This document shows positions 34,207 to 42,862 of a stretch of 64,000 bases of DNA, one piece after another. The stretch is from QKTW01 sp052161885 (GTDB taxonomy: Bacteria > Bacteroidota > Bacteroidia > Chitinophagales > Chitinophagaceae), in assembly GCA_052161885.1 (NCBI GenBank), contig CP197396.1, positions 2,914,001 to 2,978,000 on the forward strand. The letters run 5' to 3'. Below the pieces are notes generated by a model that searched no databases, was not told the DNA's origin, and saw nothing but the letters and a program-made list of their open reading frames with translations. A program made the translations under genes and the position numbers. How positions within the stretch are numbered: the first letter of the stretch is position 1; every line of letters begins with the position of its first letter.

Positions 34207-34267
34207 CCCGCCCGAACGACGTTCAGTCGGGCGGGTTTGCTTACTTTTTGGGCAAGCAAAAAGTAAG
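34207..34267. repeat. Stacked palindromes between uup and patatin genes
   Basis: CCCGCCCGAACGACGTTCAG followed by TCGGGCGGG (34207-34235) is the best-preserved copy of the palindrome family also at 18803 and 30781. Directly after it comes CTTACTTTTT-gggcaagc-AAAAAGTAAG (34240-34267), a perfect 10-bp inverted repeat. Both lie in the 400-bp gene-free spacer 33994-34393, where I see no ORF or promoter I trust. Confidence 0.65.
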
Positions 34268-34393
34268 AAGTCGCGCTGGGTGCGCTTTGTGAGATTTTAA
34301 TAATATCCTTTAAAACAACCTCAGAGCGAGTTGAACTATGTGTTCTTAAAGAAACGGTATTGATTGCGGTATATTTACCATAAATCATTACCG

Positions 34394-35410
34394 ATGAAAT
34401 TCTTTCTCCCTGTCATATTGCTGCTGGCTTCTGCTCAAAGCATCAAAGCACAGACCTATAAAAATCTTGTGCTGGAAGGCGGCGGCATTCGCGGTATTGC
34501 ATATGCCGGCGCCATACAGGTATTGGAAGAACATAACATCATTACCGGCATAAACAATGTGGCCGGCACTTCTGTTGGCGCTATTACAGCAGCGCTTATC
34601 GGCACAGGATATTCAGCCGCAGAGTTAAAGCAATTGCTCTTCAGCCTTAAAATACAGTCGTTCAATGACGGCCGCGGTTTCTTCATTGGTGGCCAGAAGC
34701 GTACACGCAAACAGTACGGCTGGTACCGTGGCGATGCCATTGAAAAATGGATTGGCCGCGCCATAGAAGCCAAAACGGGAAACGCACACACAACTTTTCT
34801 GCAATTGCATCAGCTGGCACAAAAAGACCGGCGGTATAAAGATCTCTATATTACAGCCACTAATCTTTCAAAGCAGAAAGCGGAAATTTTCAACTGGCAT
34901 ACTTATCCGGACATGGAGCTCAAAACAGCGATACGGGCCAGTATGAGTGTTCCTGTTTATTTTACAGCCGTATGTATCAACGATAAAGGCCAGCGTGTTA
35001 AAAAGCCAGGCGGACAGGATCAGTATAATGTTTTTGTTGACGGAGGCATAATGGCCAATTATCCGCTGGGGTTATTTGACTCAGTTCAGAACGGAGTATA
35101 TGTTGCAGACAGCTCCACACTGGGCCTTAAATTAGAACGCCCGGAGCAGATCAGGTATTTTGATTCTTCCGACCGGGCAATAGCGCCTTACAATATTAAA
35201 GCATTCAATACTTACGTTGCTGCACTGTATAACGTTATTATCGAGGGGCTCAACAGAGATAAGGCTTTTGCGCATGAGGCATTCAGAACCATTTACATCA
35301 GTACGGATAATATTCAGCCCCGGGTACGGCACATTCCGGATGAGCAAAAAACGTTACTGTACAATAACGGAGTAAAGGCAGCACAGCATTTCTTCGGTAC
35401 ACACCGGTAA
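34394..35410 (+). CDS. Patatin-like phospholipase, secreted
   Basis: A 338-residue lipid acyl hydrolase. Start ATG 34394 gives a signal peptide MKFFLPVILLLASAQSIKA cut before QTYKN. The catalytic set is complete: oxyanion loop GGGIRG (29-34), nucleophile GTSVG (Ser60) and the dyad Asp in DGGIMANYP (about 216). The enzyme should act in the periplasm or outside the cell on phospholipids or related esters; some patatins are exported virulence factors, others recycle lipids. No barrel domain is attached, unlike the PlpD-type. Monocistronic, ending at a 19-bp terminator stem. Confidence 0.87.
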   Translation: MKFFLPVILLLASAQSIKAQTYKNLVLEGGGIRGIAYAGAIQVLEEHNIITGINNVAGTSVGAITAALIGTGYSAAELKQLLFSLKIQSFNDGRGFFIGGQKRTRKQYGWYRGDAIEKWIGRAIEAKTGNAHTTFLQLHQLAQKDRRYKDLYITATNLSKQKAEIFNWHTYPDMELKTAIRASMSVPVYFTAVCINDKGQRVKKPGGQDQYNVFVDGGIMANYPLGLFDSVQNGVYVADSSTLGLKLERPEQIRYFDSSDRAIAPYNIKAFNTYVAALYNVIIEGLNRDKAFAHEAFRTIYISTDNIQPRVRHIPDEQKTLLYNNGVKAAQHFFGTHR

Positions 35411-35419
35411 ACTGGCCTG

Positions 35420-35460
35420 AAAGCAAGCGGCGCATTTCTAAGAAATGCGCCGCTTGCTTT
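35420..35460 (+). terminator. Terminator of the patatin gene
   Basis: A 19-bp perfect stem (35420-35438 with 35442-35460) enclosing only three bases, followed by a T-rich stretch. Confidence 0.9.
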
Positions 35461-35512
35461 TATATTCTTCTTTGATTTGACATCTCACGTTTCATCATTC
35501 ACCATTTACTAA

Positions 35513-36229
35513 CTATCCTTCCAAATGTATACTGATCACGATCATACGGGTATGGATCTGGTCGATAGCATTGGTAAGCGGCAGGCTGCGGTCTGTATAG
35601 ATCTGGTTCATCAGGCCCTGGCTTAATTTTATTTCAGGTGAGAAGATAAAGTTTGAATTATAAAACTCGAATCCGAAACCAATCTCGTAACCGGCATCCA
35701 GCGGTTTTACCTTCAGAAATTCATCTGCCCTGCGGGAACGTGCATTGGCTGCAAGGTCATAGTCCAGTTTTGCTCCTACCATTCCATAAAAGCGGAAGTT
35801 GTTGATACGATCGCTTTTAAACTTTAGCTGCAACGGCAGGTGCATATAAATTGACTCAATATTTTTGTCAATTGTACCACTGTCGGCAGCCCCGGGATAG
35901 CTATATGTCAGGCTTTTTTCAGCAAAGGCCAGGGAAGGAACAAAACGCAGGTCAAAGCGTTTATTCAGCCTCAGGTTGGCCATAAGGCCCAGGTTAAATC
36001 CGGGCGTAAAATGAGGTTGTATTTTTTTGAACGTATCCGTTTCAGCAAATGACTTACTGTAACGTATCTGATAGCCTGAAAAATTAAGCCCGAAAGTAAT
36101 ACCGAAATAATATGGCTTCTGGTCATGCTCCGGCATGTTCAGAATAAAACGTTGTGCTTTTACAGGATGCCATAAAAACAGGCCTGAAAGCAATAAGAAC
36201 AGATAACGGAAACGCATGAAATGCTTCAT
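35513..36229 (-). CDS. porT: PorT (SprT), type IX secretion outer-membrane protein
   Basis: A 238-residue predicted eight-stranded outer-membrane barrel. ATG 36229 (MKHFMRFRYLFLLL) gives a signal peptide ending VKA before QRFIL; 36217 is an alternative start. The N-terminal FGITFGLNFSGYQIRYS, the central SLAFAEKSLTYSY, and YMHLPLQLKFKSDRINNFRFYGMVGAKLDYDL follow the PorT pattern. PorT is required for T9SS secretion in Porphyromonas and for gliding in Flavobacterium. It lies on the same strand as the gldKLMN operon, 1.7 kb beyond its end, with the DUF445 gene between. A generic barrel protein is the alternative. Confidence 0.8.
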   Translation of the reverse strand: MKHFMRFRYLFLLLSGLFLWHPVKAQRFILNMPEHDQKPYYFGITFGLNFSGYQIRYSKSFAETDTFKKIQPHFTPGFNLGLMANLRLNKRFDLRFVPSLAFAEKSLTYSYPGAADSGTIDKNIESIYMHLPLQLKFKSDRINNFRFYGMVGAKLDYDLAANARSRRADEFLKVKPLDAGYEIGFGFEFYNSNFIFSPEIKLSQGLMNQIYTDRSLPLTNAIDQIHTRMIVISIHLEG

Positions 36230-36503
36230 TAAGATATTGAACGCGTAAGAACGAAGATACAGTATGTTCGTGATTATGAGAATTTCTGAAGGCAGGCAAA
36301 AAAAATAACATGCGGGAAAGAATCTTATATTATTTTTGAAACCTGTCAGCCCTGCCATAAAAACAAAAGCCTTACAATACCTGTTTCCCCTACTTACATC
36401 GCTTTGTTTTTTAAGCAGAAACAACCCACATTTTTTATTGTATATTAACTTTTTCCATAATTCCGGCCGTGGACGTGGCCGCTTTGCCATCATGAAACAC
36501 GAA
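36230..36503. other. Spacer between porT and the DUF445 gene
   Basis: With the terminator at 36504-36526 the gap is 305 bp. I see no ORF and no perfect minus-strand promoter element for porT in it. Confidence 0.4.
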
Positions 36504-36526
36504 ATGCCTGTCGCTATGACAGGCAT
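36504..36526 (-). terminator. Terminator of the DUF445 gene
   Basis: Stem ATGCCTGTC / GACAGGCAT with a 5-nt loop; only a weak T-tract follows. Confidence 0.7.
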
Positions 36527-36534
36527 ATTTGTTT

Positions 36535-37785
36535 TCAGACACCATGCAGCAATTGCGTAATGATATAGATCAACAAGCCGACCAGGCCACCAACAATGGT
36601 ACCATTAATACGGATAAACTGTAAATCTTTGCCTACTTCGAGTTCCAGCTTCCGGCTGAGGTCTGCCCCATTCCAGTTTCCTACAGTATTGCTGATCAGT
36701 ACGCCAGCCTGTACCCTGTTCTTCATAATCAGCCGGAAAGCATGAAAACGTATCCATTGATCCAGGCGTTTCCCCTTTTCGCCATCACGAACCAATTGTA
36801 ACGCTATATCGGAAATTGTTTTTTTGATATACTGGTGTATCCCTGATTCAGGCTGTTTCAGATCATTACGGATAATATCCAGTATTTTATCTGTAAGCAT
36901 TTCAGAAAGATTACTCAATGTGCTGTCTGAAAGAAATTTCTGCTTTATGTCATCCAGTTGGCCTTTTACATGTTCATCTGTACGTACTCTATCTATCAAT
37001 GAAATAAACTGCGCTTCAAGCTCCTTACGGATATGATGCTCCGGATCTTGCCGGACATCCGAGATAAGGTGAATAAGTCCACCACTGATCTTGCGGGCTA
37101 TAATGTTATCGACAAACCCGGGTATCAGGGCCGAGCTTTCTTTCTTAACCGCCTCCCGCACCAGCTCTTCATTCTCTACGACCCATTGTTTAAAACGGCT
37201 CAAAGCTGCATCCAGGATCGGTTCATATTTCTTCCCTTCTGCAATGTAATCTAGTATTCCCGCCAGCATTGCAGGCATATTAAGTTGTGCAGCAAGCACA
37301 CCAGACTGTTGTTTTATAACTGCGGCCAATTGGCTTTTGTCTGTACGGTCAACAATATCCTCAAGCAATATTACGATCTCATCAACAAGCAGTTCCTGGT
37401 TTGAGTCTTTCTGCAGCCATTCCGCGAGTTTTCCTGCAATAGAAAATTGCTCCAGTTTTGGCCGGATAACATCCGGCGTTATAAAATTCTGAACGACAAA
37501 ATTCCCGAGATTACCGCCGATACTGTGTTTACTGTTTTCAATAAGATTGGTATGGGGGATCGGAATGCCCAGCGGATAGTGAAACAATGCCGTTACAGCA
37601 AACCAGTCAGCCAATGCACCTACCATTGCGGCTTCAGAAAAGGCCCTCACATACCCAAGCCATTGATACACGGAGATAAATGCGGTAGAAATTGCATAAA
37701 TGATCGCCATTAATAGCAGAAGCAGTAATGCCAGCATTTTAAACTGACGCAGTTTCTTCAGCTTAAGACCTGATGATTTATCCAT
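36535..37785 (-). CDS. DUF445 (YjiN-type) membrane protein
   Basis: A 416-residue inner-membrane protein. There is an N-terminal helix (about 16-40), the conserved AAMVGALADWFAVTALFHYPLGIPIPHT, which is the DUF445 signature and looks like a re-entrant or second helix, a long helical amphipathic body rich in charged residues (about 90-385), and a final membrane helix (TIVGGLVGLLIYIITQLLHGV). The family is widespread and its function is not established. It sits between gldN and porT on the same strand, but hairpins on both sides (37849-37880 and 36504-36526) suggest an independent unit. Confidence 0.83.
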   Translation of the reverse strand: MDKSSGLKLKKLRQFKMLALLLLLLMAIIYAISTAFISVYQWLGYVRAFSEAAMVGALADWFAVTALFHYPLGIPIPHTNLIENSKHSIGGNLGNFVVQNFITPDVIRPKLEQFSIAGKLAEWLQKDSNQELLVDEIVILLEDIVDRTDKSQLAAVIKQQSGVLAAQLNMPAMLAGILDYIAEGKKYEPILDAALSRFKQWVVENEELVREAVKKESSALIPGFVDNIIARKISGGLIHLISDVRQDPEHHIRKELEAQFISLIDRVRTDEHVKGQLDDIKQKFLSDSTLSNLSEMLTDKILDIIRNDLKQPESGIHQYIKKTISDIALQLVRDGEKGKRLDQWIRFHAFRLIMKNRVQAGVLISNTVGNWNGADLSRKLELEVGKDLQFIRINGTIVGGLVGLLIYIITQLLHGV

Positions 37786-37848
37786 ACATATTCAATCTAA
37801 ATAAACCCGGAAAATATAATGCCGGAAAAGAAGGCATGTCTACAAACA

Positions 37849-37880
37849 AAAAACGCCAGGCAAAATTGCCTGGCGTTTTT
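37849..37880 (-). terminator. Terminator of the gldKLMN operon
   Basis: Stem AAAAACGCCAGGCAA / TTGCCTGGCGTTTTT with a minimal loop, 14 bases past the gldN stop. Confidence 0.92.
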
Positions 37881-37893
37881 AAAAAGAATATTA

Positions 37894-38820
37894 TTAATAA
37901 ACCCACATATCATGTTCTTTATTGAAGATCTGTTCGCCTACGCGCTGTGCTTCATAAAGTTGTTCCATGCTGCTGGATGGATACTGCTGCTGCATGAATT
38001 CATCAAATGTGTTGCTTACTTTAATAATGCGGCTTGAGAAGAAGCGATTTTCAAAGAAATCATCCCATGTAATACGCTGTACATCATTATCAGGGTTAAA
38101 CACTTCATATTGTGCAAGAGCCTGGCGAGCTTCAGGATAGTAGATCCAGAAAAGTGCCTGAGGACCGCGATAGTTACCGTTTGGATCAACTACCTCAATG
38201 TAAGGAGCTATACCAACAATACGAACAACCATCTTACCAAGATTACGGTCGAAGATCCAATCTTCTTTGATACGGTATTTTGTTATACGGTCTACGTCAA
38301 AATCTCTGTGTGTAACCTTGATCTGTTCAGCACCGGTTTCGGGATTGGTTACTACGGTAGAATCATCTTTTCCGGTCAGGGCTTCCATGATCTGCTGCTT
38401 TGTAAGCGCTTCGCTGAATTTATCGTCAAAGTTGGAATATGCTTTAATACGCCCTTTCTTCACAGCATCCAGCAAAATCTCGATGAAATACCCACCGCCG
38501 GCAGCCGCATCACCAGTACCGGGATATTTAAAAACCTGGTTTTGTTTCTCGCGTACGTCAATTTCACGCCATACCCTTTTTTTCCACATCACATCCTGCT
38601 CACGCAGATACTGCCACTGCAGGGGAGTCGTAATGTGCGCAGCCTGATCGTAAACACCGTCCCTTACCAAAGAAGGTCTCCAGGAGTCTACCATATCAGT
38701 GTTATTGCTCTGCGTTTGTGCCTGGTCTGTGATATTAGGGGCAGATTGGGCAAAGGCTGCAGTGCTCATAACTGCTAAGGCTAAACTGGCTGCAATATTA
38801 TATGAACGGAGGATTTTCAT
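37894..38820 (-). CDS. gldN: GldN (PorN), type IX secretion periplasmic ring protein
   Basis: A 308-residue exported protein (signal peptide ending AAFA before QSAPN). WRPSLVRDGVYDQAAHITTP and WQYLREQDVMWKKRVWREIDVREKQN, then IKEDWIFDRNLGKMVVRIVGIAP and LFWIYYPEARQALAQYEVFN, are characteristic of GldN. It forms with GldK a ring of the T9SS at the inner face of the outer membrane. It is the last gene of gldKLMN, 56 bases after gldM, and ends at a strong terminator. Length is normal. Confidence 0.95.
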   Translation of the reverse strand: MKILRSYNIAASLALAVMSTAAFAQSAPNITDQAQTQSNNTDMVDSWRPSLVRDGVYDQAAHITTPLQWQYLREQDVMWKKRVWREIDVREKQNQVFKYPGTGDAAAGGGYFIEILLDAVKKGRIKAYSNFDDKFSEALTKQQIMEALTGKDDSTVVTNPETGAEQIKVTHRDFDVDRITKYRIKEDWIFDRNLGKMVVRIVGIAPYIEVVDPNGNYRGPQALFWIYYPEARQALAQYEVFNPDNDVQRITWDDFFENRFFSSRIIKVSNTFDEFMQQQYPSSSMEQLYEAQRVGEQIFNKEHDMWVY

Positions 38821-38876
38821 TTCCTGAATGATTTGCTGGTTAAATGTACTAAATATACTTATTTTATTTTAAGCTG

Positions 38877-40451
38877 TTATAACAGTTTAAACACAAGAGG
38901 AGACAATGTACGGCTGCGGCCATCTGGACCTGTTGCCTTAATATCATCAATATAAACGAGATCTCCTGGTTTAAGCTGGTTTACGAGCGCCTCCAACTGG
39001 GGGTTTTTGCTAAATGAAGCTCCGGGCACAACGTAAGGCCCTTTAGGCTCCGGGTCTCTTTTCTTCACTACTGTTACAGAAAAACTGTTAACTACAAACT
39101 TAGCATCGAATACGAAGTCTTTTAAAGCTGCAATTACACCCAGCTGAGCTCTGAAAATAGAAGCTGGCATTGCACCACCAGACTTCTGGCCCACCTGGGC
39201 TTCCGGATCAGGAATGTACTTGACACGATATTTTGTCGCACCAATCGATTCACTACCGCCTCCCTGTTTCTTGGCAGTAATAGAGCCAAGAAGTTCACCG
39301 GGTTTGTTAACTCTTACAAGATATGCGCCTTTCCCACGTGAAGGATCTGGTTTAACAGATTCAGCACCAGGGAACGAAGGAGAAACATCTTCAATAGAAT
39401 ATCCCGCAGCAGATATGGTAATCGGGTTATCAACACCGATATACATTACGTTCATTTTATCCAAAGCGATGGAAGCACCTGTAGAACCTACAGTGTATTC
39501 AAACTCCCATGGCTGAGATACGGTACGGTCACCAAGATTCAGAGACAGCATACCTTTTACATGCTGAGGACCAACCCCATTTGCAGTACTTGTCCAATGT
39601 CCTACACCACCTTCAATCTTTACCTGGCCAGTGCTTGCAGAAATCGAAGGGTTAACTGATTTGTTGTATGCAGCTAACATGATTTCAGCTTCAATTTTCT
39701 GGCCCTGCATTGCATAGCTCGTTTTAGGAACGGCAATAGCAGTGATTGCATCAAATTTGATCTGGGTTGCATTTGCTTCATCAAACAACTTCTGTATAAT
39801 CATTGATTCAGAGTTGCGGATATCATTCTGCATTTTAGCAAACAGCGTAACAGCAGCCACGGTAGGCGTATTGTAGAAATTACCGGTAGCCCAGTCACCT
39901 TGTGGGTTATTATCTGATTTACCAGGAGGTACGATCTGGAGGGGCAGCTGTTTTTCAAGTGTGTCTTTGCTACCAGTTACACGATCCAGCATAAATTTAC
40001 GCAGATCAGTAAGTCTCTGTTTTACAGAATCACCACCTTTCAATTCAACCAGCAAACGGGTAGATGCATTAATATCATCATCACGCTTGATCTTCTTTCC
40101 TCCGCTTTCTTCATCCGGTTCAGTATCATAACCTCCGGCTTCAGTAATTACACGCTCTTTCCAGTCTTCCAGATATTGGTATACTTTGTTAGCTTCTGTA
40201 GAAATTTCCTGTGCTTTTACATAATAGGGATGGACACGATCATAATGCCCTTCCATTTGTTCATTCGCCTGAAATGCCAGCAGTGTTTCATTATTTTTCC
40301 CGTTAATAGCTTCGTTTGATTTTTTAACGCTGTTATTAATGGTTTTGAACGCATGCAGGATTTCGGATGAAACATTAAGGGCAAGCATAGCAGTCAACAC
40401 CAGATACATCAGGTTGATCATTAGCTGCCGCGGCTCTTTAGGTAGAGACAT
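38877..40451 (-). CDS. gldM: GldM (PorM), type IX secretion motor subunit
   Basis: A 524-residue protein with one N-terminal membrane helix (LMINLMYLVLTAMLALNVSSEIL, about 10-32) and a long periplasmic part made of a helical domain D1 (about 35-225) followed by three beta domains (about 225-315, 320-410 and 415-524). GldM dimers span the periplasm and pass inner-membrane motor movement from GldL to the GldK/GldN ring. The start MSLPKEPRQLMINLMYLVL is highly typical. Gap to gldL is 89 bases, with no terminator seen between them. Confidence 0.95.
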   Translation of the reverse strand: MSLPKEPRQLMINLMYLVLTAMLALNVSSEILHAFKTINNSVKKSNEAINGKNNETLLAFQANEQMEGHYDRVHPYYVKAQEISTEANKVYQYLEDWKERVITEAGGYDTEPDEESGGKKIKRDDDINASTRLLVELKGGDSVKQRLTDLRKFMLDRVTGSKDTLEKQLPLQIVPPGKSDNNPQGDWATGNFYNTPTVAAVTLFAKMQNDIRNSESMIIQKLFDEANATQIKFDAITAIAVPKTSYAMQGQKIEAEIMLAAYNKSVNPSISASTGQVKIEGGVGHWTSTANGVGPQHVKGMLSLNLGDRTVSQPWEFEYTVGSTGASIALDKMNVMYIGVDNPITISAAGYSIEDVSPSFPGAESVKPDPSRGKGAYLVRVNKPGELLGSITAKKQGGGSESIGATKYRVKYIPDPEAQVGQKSGGAMPASIFRAQLGVIAALKDFVFDAKFVVNSFSVTVVKKRDPEPKGPYVVPGASFSKNPQLEALVNQLKPGDLVYIDDIKATGPDGRSRTLSPLVFKLL

Positions 40452-40540
40452 CCTGTGATTAATTTACTATGGTTACAATTATTTTTTGTTCACTACGGTA
40501 ATAAATAGTGCACTCAACTTAAAATGCTGTACAATATTTA

Positions 40541-41389
40541 TTAACGGCCCTGCATTGCAGTAAGCATGTTGCCGTAAATCTGGTTAAGAACGGTAAGGTT
40601 CTTGGCAAGCATACCTATTTGTTCTTTTGCAGCTTTAGCATCTTCAGCGCTCGAAGCCATAGCATCAGAAGCATTCACCAGGTTGCTATAGAATTTATTC
40701 ATAGCTTTCAGGTGGTTATTTGCATCCTGCAGTTCTACTTCATATATCTGGTTCAGTGATCCGAGATTTTTAGAAAGAACCTGAACCTGCTGATGGAATT
40801 TAGCGGTATCATCTGCAGCATTGTTGAACGCGGTCATTGTCTGTGTAGCACCAAGGAAGGTACCTTTCATCTGACCAAGTGCTTCAGCAGTTTCACGTGC
40901 TGCCTGGGAATAAGATCCTGTAGCTGCAGTTACATCTGTGATATCTTTCATCTGCTCTACTGTCTGGCCGAATTTCTGGAAGTTGTCATTCAGACGTTTC
41001 AGGTTAGCGGGATTCATATTTGCTTCTTCAAGCATTTTATCCAGTGACGCTGTAGCAGACGCATTGCTTCCGCCGTTGCCACCCATACCCAGTGCAGTGT
41101 TAGGAGCCTGGAATTTAATTCCCTTGCGATAGGCTTCAACGTGTGGGTTTTCATCGAGATTAGGATAGTAACGCTCCCAGTAGTAGTCTTTGTGAGGAGG
41201 GAGCAGACCAAGCAAGGCAAAGATGAATGCCTCTGTGCACATACCTACTGTAAGCATCACACCTGCACCTTTCCAGTGCTGAATTTTAAACAGCGCACCC
41301 AGCAGTACCACAGACGCACCCAAACCGATGATAAGGTTTTTGAGATATTTACCTTGTTTGGTTTCAAAAAACAATCCTATAGAACTCAT
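40541..41389 (-). CDS. gldL: GldL (PorL), proton-driven motor protein
   Basis: A 282-residue protein with two inner-membrane helices (about 17-36 and 42-63) and a cytoplasmic C-terminal helical region rich in Ala, Asn and Lys. The second helix contains the conserved Glu (E53 in MCTEAFIF), which is part of the proton path in the GldLM motor. HWKGAGVMLTVG between the helices is strongly conserved. The C-terminal region has repeated helices with an ASDAMASSAEDAKAAKEQ segment. It lies 49 bases downstream of gldK in the operon. Confidence 0.95.
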   Translation of the reverse strand: MSSIGLFFETKQGKYLKNLIIGLGASVVLLGALFKIQHWKGAGVMLTVGMCTEAFIFALLGLLPPHKDYYWERYYPNLDENPHVEAYRKGIKFQAPNTALGMGGNGGSNASATASLDKMLEEANMNPANLKRLNDNFQKFGQTVEQMKDITDVTAATGSYSQAARETAEALGQMKGTFLGATQTMTAFNNAADDTAKFHQQVQVLSKNLGSLNQIYEVELQDANNHLKAMNKFYSNLVNASDAMASSAEDAKAAKEQIGMLAKNLTVLNQIYGNMLTAMQGR

Positions 41390-41438
41390 TTTTTGTTACG
41401 ATTTTCGTTGATTGAAATAATGTTGATTAAGATAATTA

Positions 41439-42695
41439 TTAGTGCCAGTTAGTGAGGGCCGGTGCAATTTCCTGGTATACACAACGGAAACCGATATAAG
41501 CAGTAGCAGTATCTGCATATTCCCAGTCACGTGTACTGTTCTGCAGGTAAAATGCCACGTCGCGCCAGCTGCCACCACGTACTGTCATACGTTTCATCCA
41601 CAGAGGATCGCTTTCACGGACACGTGCTTTCAGATTCGGGTTGATTTCTGCTATGGCGTTGTAAGTGCTTCCGTTATAAGGAGAACTTGTCCACTCAGAT
41701 ACGTTTCCTGCCATGTTATACAGACCGTAATCGTTTGGCCAGTAGCTCTGAACAGGTACAGTATACAAACCGCCATCAGCAGCGTAGTTTCCGCGCATTG
41801 GCTTGAAATTGGCCAGGTAGCAACCTTTTTTGTTTACAAGGTACGGACCGCCCCATGGATAAGGAGACTCGTTACGTCCTCCGCGTGCTGCCCATTCCCA
41901 CTGCATTTCACTTGGCAGACGGAATTCACCTTCAAAGTACATTTTTCCTTTTTCACGCTCTTTGCGCCAGAGGTTCGTACGCCAGTTACAGAAAGCAGTA
42001 GCCTGATTATAATTAACACCCACAACAGGGTAATTATTAAACGCAGGGAACCAGTTATACTGAACTGCTATTGGTTCGTTATATGAATAGCTGAATTGTT
42101 TAACCCATACTGTTGTATCAGGATAAATAGCTACGTCATATTTACGCACATAGTTAGTACGTGGCTGACCCGGATTTCTTACAGAACCTTCATAATCGAA
42201 AGTTTCGTAATGATATACCAGTTTTGAATTATCGAATTCCTTTTTACCCCATCCGGTCTGTTCTGCCGGTATGTACAGTGCGCTCAACTGATCCTGAACG
42301 TCCTGATCGCGATAGTTAATACGCTTTCTCATATCGACACTCTGGGTTCCATCGGGATTATCAATGAAATCACCAAGCATTGTATGAGCGATAGAATCGC
42401 GCACCCAGCTGGTAAACTGACGATACTCGGCGTTTGAGATTTCCGTTGCATCCATGTAGAAGCCGGTCATCTGGGCCGTGTGAATCAAGGCATCATTTTT
42501 ACCACGAACATCTTCGTCGCTGGCTCCCATCTTTAAAACACCAGAGGGAACTCTCACCATTCCAAGCGGTACAGGCGCCTTGTAGTTCATCATAGTTGGC
42601 TCGCCAACCAGTTGACCTCCAGAACCCGATTTTCCGCAGCTTGCAGCGAGTGCCAGTAATGCCACAGCCGAGATCTTCAGGGAAAGTTGTTTCAT
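41439..42695 (-). CDS. gldK: GldK (PorK), type IX secretion lipoprotein with FGE-sulfatase fold
   Basis: A 418-residue outer-membrane lipoprotein (lipobox LAASC, Cys20, followed by GKSGSGG). The main domain is a formylglycine-generating-enzyme/sulfatase-modifying-factor fold (about 45-410): MVRVPSGVLKMGASDEDV, FYMDATEISNAEYRQFTSW, EFRLPSEMQWEWAARGG, YDMAGNVSEWTSSPY and VRGGSWRDVAF. GldK uses this fold structurally and pairs with GldN in the T9SS ring. It is the first gene of the operon. Upstream I find only a 7-of-8 match to the promoter motif (42723-42730). Confidence 0.95.
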   Translation of the reverse strand: MKQLSLKISAVALLALAASCGKSGSGGQLVGEPTMMNYKAPVPLGMVRVPSGVLKMGASDEDVRGKNDALIHTAQMTGFYMDATEISNAEYRQFTSWVRDSIAHTMLGDFIDNPDGTQSVDMRKRINYRDQDVQDQLSALYIPAEQTGWGKKEFDNSKLVYHYETFDYEGSVRNPGQPRTNYVRKYDVAIYPDTTVWVKQFSYSYNEPIAVQYNWFPAFNNYPVVGVNYNQATAFCNWRTNLWRKEREKGKMYFEGEFRLPSEMQWEWAARGGRNESPYPWGGPYLVNKKGCYLANFKPMRGNYAADGGLYTVPVQSYWPNDYGLYNMAGNVSEWTSSPYNGSTYNAIAEINPNLKARVRESDPLWMKRMTVRGGSWRDVAFYLQNSTRDWEYADTATAYIGFRCVYQEIAPALTNWH

Positions 42696-42862
42696 ACTAC
42701 TGTTATTGTTGTTTTTGCGATTGGCAAATAAAGTAAAATTTCTGTCTCATTTGTCGTTAGACAATGAAACTGGCACACAATATTTGAAGTTTTTTCCAAA
42801 AATGCAAGCCCCAGAAAAAAATTTGTTAAGAATTTCAAAATAAGCTCCCATGAAAATCAACA

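Noticed and set aside
34062..34388. 108-codon minus-strand ORF
   Set aside because: It spans the stacked palindromes and has no ribosome site or recognisable sequence.
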